NCBI GenBank assembly: GCA_934555865.1
Contig: CAKTFI010000019.1
Span: forward strand, 1-21,031
Direction of reading: 5' to 3'
DNA from: an uncultured Christensenellaceae bacterium
GTDB lineage: Bacteria > Bacillota > Clostridia > Christensenellales > Christensenellaceae
Length of the DNA stretch: 21,031 bases
The notes under the pieces: generated by a model
The model's database searches: none
What the model was told of the DNA's origin: nothing
Seen by the model: only the letters and a program-made list of their open reading frames with translations
Made by a program: the position numbers and the translations under genes
Shown here: piece by piece, positions 1-6,811 of the stretch
Layout: each line of letters begins with the position of its first letter
Numbering within the stretch: position 1 is the stretch's first letter

Positions 1-269
1 CGCGGCGAGGAGAAGCAGTCCTGCGCGTTTGTGCAGGTCATCATCAAGGACGCGGCTCCGTTTGACGACAAGGCGGCGCGAGCGAGTTTACCGAGCTGTA
101 CGCGGCCTACGGCGTGAAAAAGGTTGTCTATGGGCATCTGCACGGCAAGCGGGTGCGGCGGGCGAGCCTGGAAAACCTGGAGATACAGGGGACACGGTAC
201 TTTTTGACCTCGTGTGATCAGTTGGATTTCAAGCTGCTGCGCATCGATGCGGCGGACGCTGTTCGTTGA
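1..269 (+). pseudogene. Metallophosphoesterase, 3' end, apparently frameshifted
   Basis: This is the 3' end of a gene that begins before the window. From about position 75 to the TGA at 267-269 it reads as the C-terminal part of a calcineurin-like phosphoesterase. Visible features are a SEFTELYAAYGVKKVVYGHLHG segment, carrying the GHLH metal-binding motif, and an ending of the LTSCDQLDFKLLRI type that I recognise from a clostridial family of predicted phosphohydrolases. That frame is closed by a TGA at 63-65. The matching upstream part (APFDDK, where the family has HYPPF) lies in the frame starting at base 1, so one G appears to be missing near 72-75. The HY of HYPPF also reads as DA here. 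This is either a decaying gene or an assembly or sequencing error. The substrate is unknown. Family confidence is moderate; the frameshift itself is read directly. Confidence 0.6.
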
Positions 270-294
270 CTTTTGCCGGACGCAAAGCTATAAT
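266..294 (+). promoter_or_regulatory. Sigma-A-type promoter of the plsX-comEC-holA operon
   Basis: A TTGACT -35 box (266-271) and a perfect TATAAT -10 box (289-294) are separated by 17 bp. The -35 box contains the TGA stop codon of the preceding phosphoesterase gene. Transcription would begin near 301, about 38 bases before the first start codon. Confidence 0.85.
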
Positions 295-338
295 AAAAAA
301 ATATAAAGAAGAGAGACCCTCGCGTTAGGAGAAGGAAT

Positions 339-650
339 ATGGACGATATCAACAATTTGATTGCACTCTTGAATCTGATTTTGGGACTGTATTTTGTGAT
401 CGCGGGGCTGCTGCGCAAAGGCAGCCTGTATAAGAACGAGTATCCGGCGGAGATCCAGGTCGAGGCGCGCCGGGCGATCAGCGTGTTTTCAATCATCGCC
501 GGCCTCTTGCTGACGGCAATCAGCTGCTTGGAGATCTATCAGGTGGAAAACCTGGAATGGCTCAACTACACACTGTGGGGCCTGTGCATGGTGCTGGTTA
601 TCGTCTGTGTGATCTATTTCAAAAAGAAATTCGGAGGCTACCTGAAATAA
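339..650 (+). CDS. Small three-helix membrane protein, function unknown
   Basis: A 103-residue protein that I do not recognise. Three hydrophobic segments are visible at about residues 5-25, 46-65 and 76-95, joined by short charged loops, and the C-terminus is basic (KKKFGGYLK). It should therefore lie in the cytoplasmic membrane. No catalytic motif is apparent. An AGGAGAAGG ribosome site stands just before the ATG and a strong promoter lies about 45 bases upstream, so it is the first gene of the operon. It ends 22 bases before plsX, which suggests co-transcription with phospholipid synthesis, but no functional link can be read from the sequence. Confidence 0.75.
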   Translation: MDDINNLIALLNLILGLYFVIAGLLRKGSLYKNEYPAEIQVEARRAISVFSIIAGLLLTAISCLEIYQVENLEWLNYTLWGLCMVLVIVCVIYFKKKFGGYLK

Positions 651-672
651 GGCTTTTTTGGAGGAAACGGAA

Positions 673-1689
673 TTGTACAAGTTGATTTTGGACGCGATGG
701 GCGGGGATAACGCGCCGCAGGCGATCCTGGACGGGGCGGTTGCCGCGCTGCAGGAATATTCGGATATTTTCATCTATCTGGTGGGCAAGCAGGAAGTGAT
801 CGAGGCGCACCTGGCGGGCAAGCAGTATGACGCTTCGCGCGTGGAGATCGTCGACGCCCGGGAGGAGATCGAGATGGCGGAGCCGCCGGTCAAGGCGGTG
901 CGCACCAAAAAGGACGCTTCCATGGTCGTCGGTATGCAGATGGCCGCAGAGGGCAAGGGCGACGCCTTTATCACGGCGGGCAGCACCGGTGCGGCGGTCG
1001 CCGGCGGGACGCTCATCGTGCGCCGTGCGCCAGGCGTGCTGCGTCCGGCACTAGCGCCGGTTCTCCCTTCGGCGAAGGGTGGCGTGCTGCTCATCGACTG
1101 CGGCGCGAATGTCGACTGCAAGCCGGCCTTTTTACAGCAGTTCGCCATCATGGGCAGCATCTATATGCGCACAGTGATGGGTGTGGAAAACCCGCGCGTG
1201 GGGCTTATCAACAATGGCGCAGAGGAAGAAAAGGGCAACTCCCTCACCAAGGAAGCGTATCAGCTGCTAAAAGAGAGCAATATTCACTTCGTGGGCAACG
1301 CCGAGGGCCGGGACATCCTGTCCGGCGAGTACGATGTCGTGGTGTGCGACGGGTTTGTGGGCAATGTGCTCATGAAATTTATGGAGGGCTGCGCCTCCTT
1401 CCTGTTCGGTAAGATCAAGGAGGAGCTGCTCTCCTCCACGCGCACGAAGATCGGCGCGGCGCTTGCCAAGCCGGCGTTTTCCAGCCTGAAAAAGCAGCTG
1501 GACTATACGGAATACGGCGGGGCGCTGCTGCTTGGCACGAACGCGGGCGTCATCAAGGCGCATGGCAGCTCGAATGCCAAGGCGGTGAAGAGCGCGATCG
1601 GACAGGCGCGCGAATTTGCGCGGCTGGGCATCGTGGAAAAGATTAAGCAGGAATTGGCAGAGGCTGCCCAGGAGACAGAGAATGAATAA
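673..1689 (+). CDS. plsX: Phosphate acyltransferase PlsX
   Basis: PlsX converts acyl-ACP and phosphate to acyl-phosphate, the donor PlsY uses to start phospholipid synthesis. It acts peripherally at the membrane. The N-terminus carries the family hallmark LDAMGGDNAP, followed by the conserved ITAGSTGAAVAGG, LIDCGANVDCKP and CDGFVGNVLMKFMEG blocks, and near the end GALLLGTNAGVIKAHGSS. At 338 residues it has the usual length. I chose the TTG at 673 because GGAGG at 660-664 sits 8 bases upstream and the protein then starts MYKLILDAMGGD, as family members do. An in-frame TTG at 658 would begin before that ribosome site. No fapR or rpmF neighbour is present, unlike many Firmicutes. The gene overlaps the next one by 8 bases, which suggests translational coupling. 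Confidence 0.95.
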   Translation: MYKLILDAMGGDNAPQAILDGAVAALQEYSDIFIYLVGKQEVIEAHLAGKQYDASRVEIVDAREEIEMAEPPVKAVRTKKDASMVVGMQMAAEGKGDAFITAGSTGAAVAGGTLIVRRAPGVLRPALAPVLPSAKGGVLLIDCGANVDCKPAFLQQFAIMGSIYMRTVMGVENPRVGLINNGAEEEKGNSLTKEAYQLLKESNIHFVGNAEGRDILSGEYDVVVCDGFVGNVLMKFMEGCASFLFGKIKEELLSSTRTKIGAALAKPAFSSLKKQLDYTEYGGALLLGTNAGVIKAHGSSNAKAVKSAIGQAREFARLGIVEKIKQELAEAAQETENE

Positions 1690-2176
1690 ACGACTGAAAA
1701 CGCTGCTTACGGCGGCGATTTTTGCGGCACTGGAATTTGTGGTGACCTATCTAGTGAGCTTCCCCATTCCGGTGATCCAAGGCGCGTATGTCAACGCGGG
1801 GGATGTCGTGCTGTATCTGGGCGCGGCGCTGCTGGGCGGGCCGTGGCAGGCACTGGCGGCCGGTATCGGCAGTATGCTGGCGGACCTGATGCTCGGCTCG
1901 GCTGTATATGCGATCCCGACGCTGCTTATCAAGACGACCATGGCTTTCCTTTGCGCATGGATCTATCGCAAAAAAAGCGACGCGCTGGGCTTCCTGCTCG
2001 CCTGCCTCGCGGGCGGCGCCTGCATGGTCGCAGGCTATTTTGTGTTTGAATGCTTCCTGGTTGGTGCAGCGGCGGCGCTACTCTCTGTGCCGATGAACTG
2101 CTTGCAATGGGGCTGCGGCCTGGTGTTGGCCATGCTGCTCTACTATCCGCTGCGGAAGATCCGGAAATACGCGTAA
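1682..2176 (+). CDS. ECF transporter S component (vitamin or precursor uptake)
   Basis: A 164-residue integral membrane protein with about five or six hydrophobic helices. It resembles substrate-binding S components of energy-coupling factor transporters in the riboflavin/HMP-type group. The diagnostic stretch is YVNAGDVVLYLGAALLGG, followed by a small-residue-rich AAGIGSMLADLM segment and YAIPTLLIKT. S components bind a vitamin or its precursor and pair with a shared EcfT/EcfA module, which is not in this window, so this would be a stand-alone group II component. The ligand cannot be read from sequence; hydroxymethylpyrimidine, pyridoxine-type compounds and riboflavin are all possible. The ATG overlaps the end of plsX by 8 bases and has AGGAG 7 bases upstream. 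Family call fairly sure, substrate unknown. Confidence 0.8.
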   Translation: MNKRLKTLLTAAIFAALEFVVTYLVSFPIPVIQGAYVNAGDVVLYLGAALLGGPWQALAAGIGSMLADLMLGSAVYAIPTLLIKTTMAFLCAWIYRKKSDALGFLLACLAGGACMVAGYFVFECFLVGAAAALLSVPMNCLQWGCGLVLAMLLYYPLRKIRKYA

Positions 2177-2178
2177 AG

Positions 2179-2192
2179 CCGCCCTCGGGCGG
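2179..2192 (+). other. Short GC hairpin between ECF S component and comEC
   Basis: CCGCC (2179-2183) and GGCGG (2188-2192) form a 5-bp stem around a CTCG tetraloop in the 48-base gap. No T tract follows, so it is not a standard terminator. It could protect the mRNA or set downstream expression, but no function is demonstrated. Confidence 0.4.
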
Positions 2193-2224
2193 TGTGCTGC
2201 GTGCGGCAAAAGGGGGAACCTTTC

Positions 2225-4408
2225 ATGCATCCATGTGAACAATTCCTTCCGACTCCGATCCTGCATCAGCGGATTCTGTTTTTTGCGGCCGCACTGTATA
2301 CTCTGGGAATCCTCTTGGGGACGGCATATACCGCTCCTGCCTGGCTGTTTGTGCTGCTGGCAGGGGCGTTTTTGTTGTTGGGATGCCTGCTGAACCGGGG
2401 GAGGAACCTTTTTGCGTTCGCCTACGCGGCGATGTTCTGCATTGGCCTGCTGGGCGGGAATCTGGCCGCTTCGCCGGTCTACCCGTCGTTGGACCTCGAA
2501 GAGACGGCGCTCGTCACCGGGCGGGTCGCCGCCGTTTCCAATAAGGAGATCTACTGCACCTATCGCCTGGAGGAGGTGCAGATCAACGGCGAAGCCGTGG
2601 CCGGCGGGGTATTCCTCACTTCCTATACGACCACTTATATCCAGGACGACCGGATTGCGGCGCAGGCAAAGCTGTCTGTGCCGGAAAAGGCGCTGCATAC
2701 GGGGGATTTTGACGACTGGCGCTATTGCCGGTCGCAGAATGTGCTGTTCCGCGCCAATGCGAGCAAGGACGCCCTGCTGTCGCATGCGCAGGATCCGCTT
2801 GCCTGGATCCATGCGGCGGGCCGCTGGATGAGCGGCCGCCTGGAGGAATTCTTCCCGCGGCACGCCGATCTGGCCAAGGCGTTTGCGCTGGGCGACGAGG
2901 GCGACATCACCCAGCTGCAGCGCGAGCAGCTGAGCCTCGTCGGGATTACGCATATCTTGAGCATCTCCGGTTCGCACATTGCCATTTTGGCGGGGATCCT
3001 GCACCGCATCTTTTCCAGGCGCAAGATCAACCGCTGGATCCCGTTTCTCTGCTGTCAGGCGGTCGTCTTTTTCTATACGGTGCTCACGGGGTGGAAGGTC
3101 TCGATGGTGCGCGCGGCCTGGATGTACGAGGTGGCGCTGCTCGGCAACTTTTTGGGAGAGCGGACGGATACGCCGACCTCTCTAGCCGCGGCCTATCTGG
3201 GCATCCTGGCGCCAAACCCCGCGCGCATCTATGACCTCGGGCTGCAGCTTTCCTTCGGGGCCGTGTATGCGATGATCCTGCTGTGCCCGATGCTGGAGGA
3301 GGGGATGCAAAAAATCTCCTGGAAGCCGCTGCGGCAGACGCTTTCCGCCGGGTTGGCTGCGGCGATCGGCACTTTTCCCATCACCAACAATCTTTCCAAC
3401 TATTACTGGCTGCCCAATCTGGCGGCCAACGCGCTGGCGACGCTATATTCGCTGGCGCTCATCCCCCTGTTGCTGGCGCTGTCCGCATTGTATCTGGTCT
3501 TTGGGCGGCTGGTGGCCTTTTTGGGCGGCTTTGGCGCGATCCTGCTCGACCTGTTCGAGTGGTTCACGCTGAGCTGTGCAAAGTATGAGCGCATCGGCAT
3601 CTACCTGCCCAGTCTGCTTGGCGGGGCGGTGCTCTTGTGGTACCTCTGCATCTTCTTTTGCTCGGACAAGGTGTTCCTGCCTGGGCGATATAAGCGGCTT
3701 GCCGCCTGTGCGGTCTGCCTGCTGTTTGTGGGGAACCTCGCGATACCGCTGTACCGGCGCGACCGCATGCAGATGCGCTGCTTCGCCTCGGAGGAGGTTA
3801 GCGTGCTCATCTCGACCGAGGAGGGAAGGCAGGTCCTTTTAAGCGGCGGGAGCGGCGCAGAGCTGGAGGAATACCTGTTGGCTACGGGCACGCAGGTGGA
3901 TGCGGCGATCCTGGCGCACAAGGGCAAGGAAGCTTTGGAGCTGCTCGTACAGCTGCGGCGGATGCATCGCGCGGAGACGGTCTATGCGGACGCGGCTTCG
4001 GCGCGCATCTGCCGGCAAAAATATGCGATGGAGGAGGTGGAGGAAGTTCCCAAATGGCTGCCGCTAAGCCCGCGGATGGCTCTGCGGTTTCTCTTTGCGG
4101 CGCAGGGAGAACCCGCGGCGGCCGTATTGTATATTGACGAAAGCCCGGTTTGCTGTTTTGTCTTTGCATTCTTTGAAGATGCCGCCGAGAGGATCGGCGA
4201 AGTGCCCCTCCTGTATTATCCGCGGGCGGGGAACAGCCGCCTGCCCACCGAGGTGCCGCATGGAGAACTCCTTCTGTGCGACAGCTCCGGCACGGCGGAA
4301 GGCGGCGGCGTAAACTTGTATCAGGTGGGCGAGACGGTGTTCTATTTTGAAGAAACGGGAAAATACCGAAGGGAGAGTCGATATGCAGGCGTTGGATTTT
4401 TTGAGTAA
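2225..4408 (+). CDS. comEC: ComEC/Rec2 family DNA uptake channel with degenerate C-terminal domain
   Basis: ComEC forms the membrane channel that brings single-stranded DNA into competent cells. This 727-residue protein has N-terminal membrane helices, an OB-like soluble segment (about 85-190), then a multi-helix Competence domain with the hallmark THILSISGSHIAILAGIL (about 240-257) and WKVSMVRAAWMYEV. The last 200 residues align in position with the usual metallo-beta-lactamase-like domain. Its metal motif (SHxxxDHxGG in active members) is replaced by AHKGKEALELL at about residues 562-572, so metal-dependent nuclease activity is unlikely. I chose the ATG at 2225, with AGGGGG 8 bases upstream, over a GTG at 2192 that lies in the preceding hairpin. 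The 3' end overlaps holA by 26 bases. Location before holA and rpsT is typical of Firmicutes. No other competence gene is in the window. Confidence 0.92.
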   Translation: MHPCEQFLPTPILHQRILFFAAALYTLGILLGTAYTAPAWLFVLLAGAFLLLGCLLNRGRNLFAFAYAAMFCIGLLGGNLAASPVYPSLDLEETALVTGRVAAVSNKEIYCTYRLEEVQINGEAVAGGVFLTSYTTTYIQDDRIAAQAKLSVPEKALHTGDFDDWRYCRSQNVLFRANASKDALLSHAQDPLAWIHAAGRWMSGRLEEFFPRHADLAKAFALGDEGDITQLQREQLSLVGITHILSISGSHIAILAGILHRIFSRRKINRWIPFLCCQAVVFFYTVLTGWKVSMVRAAWMYEVALLGNFLGERTDTPTSLAAAYLGILAPNPARIYDLGLQLSFGAVYAMILLCPMLEEGMQKISWKPLRQTLSAGLAAAIGTFPITNNLSNYYWLPNLAANALATLYSLALIPLLLALSALYLVFGRLVAFLGGFGAILLDLFEWFTLSCAKYERIGIYLPSLLGGAVLLWYLCIFFCSDKVFLPGRYKRLAACAVCLLFVGNLAIPLYRRDRMQMRCFASEEVSVLISTEEGRQVLLSGGSGAELEEYLLATGTQVDAAILAHKGKEALELLVQLRRMHRAETVYADAASARICRQKYAMEEVEEVPKWLPLSPRMALRFLFAAQGEPAAAVLYIDESPVCCFVFAFFEDAAERIGEVPLLYYPRAGNSRLPTEVPHGELLLCDSSGTAEGGGVNLYQVGETVFYFEETGKYRRESRYAGVGFFE

Positions 4409-5369
4409 GGTGGCGGACTATGCGGGGAAAAACCTCTTTTTTCTCTATGGGGAGGAGGCGTATCTGGTCGATCGGTGCCGCGAAGCGCTGCTTGCGGCCT
4501 GGGATCTTCCCTTCCCGGAGATGAACCTCACCGTGTTTCAGGAAAAGGTGAGCTATGCCGACCTGTTCGGGGCGTGCATCCAGGCGCCCTGTTTTGCCGA
4601 CCTGCGCGCGGTCGTGCTGGAGGAAGTGGATGTGAGTGAAAAGGCGCTGCGCTTTGCGGACATTTTGGAAAAGCTCCCGCCGCAGAGCAAGTTCGTCCTA
4701 TGTTTCTCTAAAAAGCCGGACATGCGCAAGGGGATCTATAAGGAGCTGAAAAAGCGCGCCGTCTGCGCGGAGGCGGACAGTCTGAAGCCGGATGCGCTCG
4801 TGAAATGGATGCAGAGCACGGCGAAGCGCGGCGGCGTGCAGCTCTCCCGGGAGATGGCGGAGCTGCTGGTGGAGGTCTCCGGCGGGGAGATGTATGCGCT
4901 CAAAAACGAGCTCGACAAATTGAAGTTCGCCGGACAAAAAAAGCCGGGGCGGGAAGAGATATTGCAAATCGCCGCGGGCAGCACGGAATACGACATCTTT
5001 GCATTTCACAAGGAGATGATGGCCTCGCGGTATGAAGCGGCGTTTGCCATCTTTGAAAAGGTGCGCCGCGACCGCAGCGCGCTCATCGGCTTTTTGGGGC
5101 TGCTGGTCTCCAAATTCGCGCCGATGTACATGGCGCGCCAGTGCGCGGACGCCGGGATGAGCGAGCGGCAGATCGCCGACCGCCTGTGTGAGACGACGGG
5201 GATGAAGCCCTATCCGGCGCTGTTTGCGGCGCGGGACTGCCGGGCCTTCCAGCTGGAGGACATCCGCCGGGCGCTGCAGGAGCTGGAAATACTGGACCAC
5301 CGCTTGAAGAGCGGGGGAAAGCTCACGGAATATCGGACGATCTTTCTAAGGATGTACGGAAAGATCTGA
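4383..5369 (+). CDS. holA: DNA polymerase III subunit delta
   Basis: HolA (YqeN in Bacillus) is the clamp-loader subunit that opens the sliding clamp during replication. The 328-residue length suits the family. The N-terminus has the typical NLFFLYGEEAYLVDRCREAL segment of the AAA+-like fold without a working Walker A. FVLCFSKKPDMRKGIYKELKK follows at about 100-120. The central part contains REMAELLVEVSGGEMYALKNELDKL, and the C-terminus ends LEILDHRLKSGGKLTEYRTIFLRM, a characteristic delta ending. The ATG at 4383 has GGGAGAG just upstream, which favours it over an in-frame TTG at 4347. It overlaps comEC by 26 bases, is the last gene of its operon, and is followed by a terminator 18 bases after the stop. 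Confidence 0.93.
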   Translation: MQALDFLSKVADYAGKNLFFLYGEEAYLVDRCREALLAAWDLPFPEMNLTVFQEKVSYADLFGACIQAPCFADLRAVVLEEVDVSEKALRFADILEKLPPQSKFVLCFSKKPDMRKGIYKELKKRAVCAEADSLKPDALVKWMQSTAKRGGVQLSREMAELLVEVSGGEMYALKNELDKLKFAGQKKPGREEILQIAAGSTEYDIFAFHKEMMASRYEAAFAIFEKVRRDRSALIGFLGLLVSKFAPMYMARQCADAGMSERQIADRLCETTGMKPYPALFAARDCRAFQLEDIRRALQELEILDHRLKSGGKLTEYRTIFLRMYGKI

Positions 5370-5387
5370 AGCAAATCCACACAAAAT

Positions 5388-5417
5388 AAAAACTCGTATT
5401 GGCCAATACGAGTTTTT
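5388..5417. terminator. Bidirectional terminator between holA and rpsT
   Basis: A perfect 30-bp palindrome (left arm 5388-5402, right arm 5403-5417) with A5 at one end and T5 at the other. Folded around GGCC, it gives a stem ending in a U tract on either strand. It lies between two convergent genes, so it can terminate both holA and rpsT transcripts. Confidence 0.9.
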
Positions 5418-5451
5418 GTTTGCATTGCTATTCGAATAGAAAATCACAAAT

Positions 5452-5706
5452 TTATTTCGCGAGCTTCTTCGCAAGAGCCGCCTTGGTGTGCGCTGCCTTG
5501 TTGGCATGGATCACGCCCTTGGACACAGCCTTGTCTACCTTGCTGACCGTCTCGCTGTAAACGCTGGAAACATCTTCTGCACCCGCTTCGACGGCGGCGT
5601 CAAACTTCTTGAGCTGCGTCTTGAGCGCGGACTTGATGATCGTGTTTTCTGCGGATTTTCTTTCTATAACTTTAATGCGCTTTTTGGCCGACTGGATATT
5701 AGCCAT
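5452..5706 (-). CDS. rpsT: 30S ribosomal protein S20
   Basis: S20 binds 16S rRNA and helps assemble the small subunit. The 84-residue, lysine/alanine-rich helical protein starts MANIQSAKKRIKVIERKSAEN and has the conserved segment KGVIHANKAAHTKAALAKKL near its end; both are diagnostic of the family. A GAGGTGAAAGT ribosome site precedes the ATG. The gene is transcribed alone on the minus strand from a good promoter and runs into the palindromic terminator shared with holA. Position next to comEC-holA and divergent from gpr matches Bacillus and many Clostridia. Confidence 0.97.
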   Translation of the reverse strand: MANIQSAKKRIKVIERKSAENTIIKSALKTQLKKFDAAVEAGAEDVSSVYSETVSKVDKAVSKGVIHANKAAHTKAALAKKLAK

Positions 5707-5744
5707 ACTTTCACCTCGTACACAATATTTTGATTAACATTGCA

Positions 5745-5773
5745 ATCATACCATAAGGGTACCTCGATTGCAA
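5745..5773 (-). promoter_or_regulatory. Sigma-A-type promoter of rpsT
   Basis: Read on the minus strand: TTGCAA (-35, 5768-5773), 17 bp, then TATGAT (-10, 5745-5750). It lies about 40 bases before the rpsT start codon. Confidence 0.8.
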
Positions 5774-5835
5774 GGGATTTTTCCAATATTTTTGCGCAAA
5801 CTAGGGCCGAGATCGTGTAAAAAAGGGAGATTTCT

Positions 5836-6756
5836 ATGACACAAAACAAGCGGACGGACCTGGCCGTCGAATTGCAGGAGGGCGCTGCGCGCGAGATCCC
5901 GGGGGTCCGGCGCTGGGAGCAGGCGCTGGCGGCGGGGTGGCAGTGCACCTGGATCCGGGTGAAGACGCCCGAGGCGGCGCGGGCGCTTGGCAAGCCGTGC
6001 GGGACCTATTGCACGCTGCAGGGCGAAGACCTGGCGACGCAGAGCCGCGCGCAGCTGCACCGCTTTGCCGAGGAGGCCGCGCCGGTCTTTTGGGAATGGG
6101 AAGCATTGCGCCGGGCGGAGCGGGTGCTGGTGGTGGGGCTGGGCAACCGCGCGATCACGCCGGACGCCTTTGGCCCGCGCGTGTGCGAGGGGCTGTTTGT
6201 GACGCGCCACCTGCGGGCGGAGCTGCCCTTTCTGCGGCAGGAGGGCTACCGGGAGGTCTCGGCGATGGTGCCGGGGGTGATGGGCGTGACCGGCATGCAG
6301 ACGCGGGAGATGGTCCGCGGCGTTGTGGAACAGACGAGGCCCGACCTCGTCATCGCGGTGGATGCGCTCGCTTCGGAGCGCATGCGGCGGGTGGGCAGCG
6401 TGCTGCAGGTAAGCGACACGGGCATCCAGCCGGGCTCCGGCCTCGGCAGCGCCCCGGCGGCGATCGACGAGGCATACCTGGGCGTGCCGGTGCTGGCGGT
6501 GGGCATGCCGATGGTGACCTATGCCTCGGTGATCGCAGAGGATCTGATCCGCACCGCCTTCCGCGGCAAGGCGGAGGAGGGTGATATTGCGGCGCTCGCG
6601 CAGGCGGTCGGAACGGCGGACGGTGCGGAATGGATCGTCACCCCCAAGCACATCGATCTGTTGGTGCGAAAGGCGGCCGAGGCCGTGAGCATGCTACTAA
6701 ACCTGGCGCTGCACCCGGCCTTTGACGCCGAAGCGGCGGCGCTTCTTTGCGAGTGA
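5836..6756 (+). CDS. gpr: Germination protease GPR (spore protease)
   Basis: GPR is the aspartic-type endopeptidase that degrades small acid-soluble spore proteins when spores germinate. It is made as a zymogen in the forespore. The 306-residue protein begins with the RTDLAVE segment expected of the pro-region. It then shows KPCGTYCTL, VVGLGNRAITPDAFGPRV (around residue 100), SAMVPGVMGVTGMQTREMV, PDLVIAVDALAS and the conserved DTGIQPGSGLGS. All are family blocks. The residues after GSGLG (SAPAAIDE) differ from the NKRKEIS I associate with bacilli. AAGGGAG stands 6 bases before the ATG. The gene is divergent from rpsT and followed by spoIIP, the known Firmicutes arrangement. I find no convincing forespore sigma promoter, only a CAAACTA -10-like site at 5797-5803. 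Confidence 0.95.
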   Translation: MTQNKRTDLAVELQEGAAREIPGVRRWEQALAAGWQCTWIRVKTPEAARALGKPCGTYCTLQGEDLATQSRAQLHRFAEEAAPVFWEWEALRRAERVLVVGLGNRAITPDAFGPRVCEGLFVTRHLRAELPFLRQEGYREVSAMVPGVMGVTGMQTREMVRGVVEQTRPDLVIAVDALASERMRRVGSVLQVSDTGIQPGSGLGSAPAAIDEAYLGVPVLAVGMPMVTYASVIAEDLIRTAFRGKAEEGDIAALAQAVGTADGAEWIVTPKHIDLLVRKAAEAVSMLLNLALHPAFDAEAAALLCE

Positions 6757-6760
6757 GCAC

Positions 6761-6789
6761 GCATATCCGCCCGCCCGGGGGCATACAGA
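6761..6789 (+). promoter_or_regulatory. Candidate sigma-E-type sporulation promoter for spoIIP
   Basis: GCATATC (6761-6767) matches six of seven positions of the Bacillus sigma-E -35 consensus as I recall it (KMATATT). After 14 bp comes CATACAGA (6782-6789), close to the -10 consensus CATACAnT. It lies in the 55-base gap before spoIIP, which is mother-cell (sigma-E) controlled in Bacillus. The predicted start near 6796 gives a very short leader that still includes the AGGAGG ribosome site. Confidence 0.55.
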
Positions 6790-6811
6790 TAGGGCGAGGA
6801 GGAAGCAAAAG

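Noticed and set aside
29..217. Open frame of 62 codons at the left edge of the window
   Set aside because: It is arginine-rich, low in complexity, and lies out of frame with the recognisable phosphoesterase C-terminus; it is a shadow frame of GC-rich DNA.
5774..5803. Possible sigma-G promoter for gpr (CAAACTA at 5797-5803)
   Set aside because: Only the -10-like part resembles the consensus; no acceptable GHATR-type -35 lies 17-18 bp upstream.
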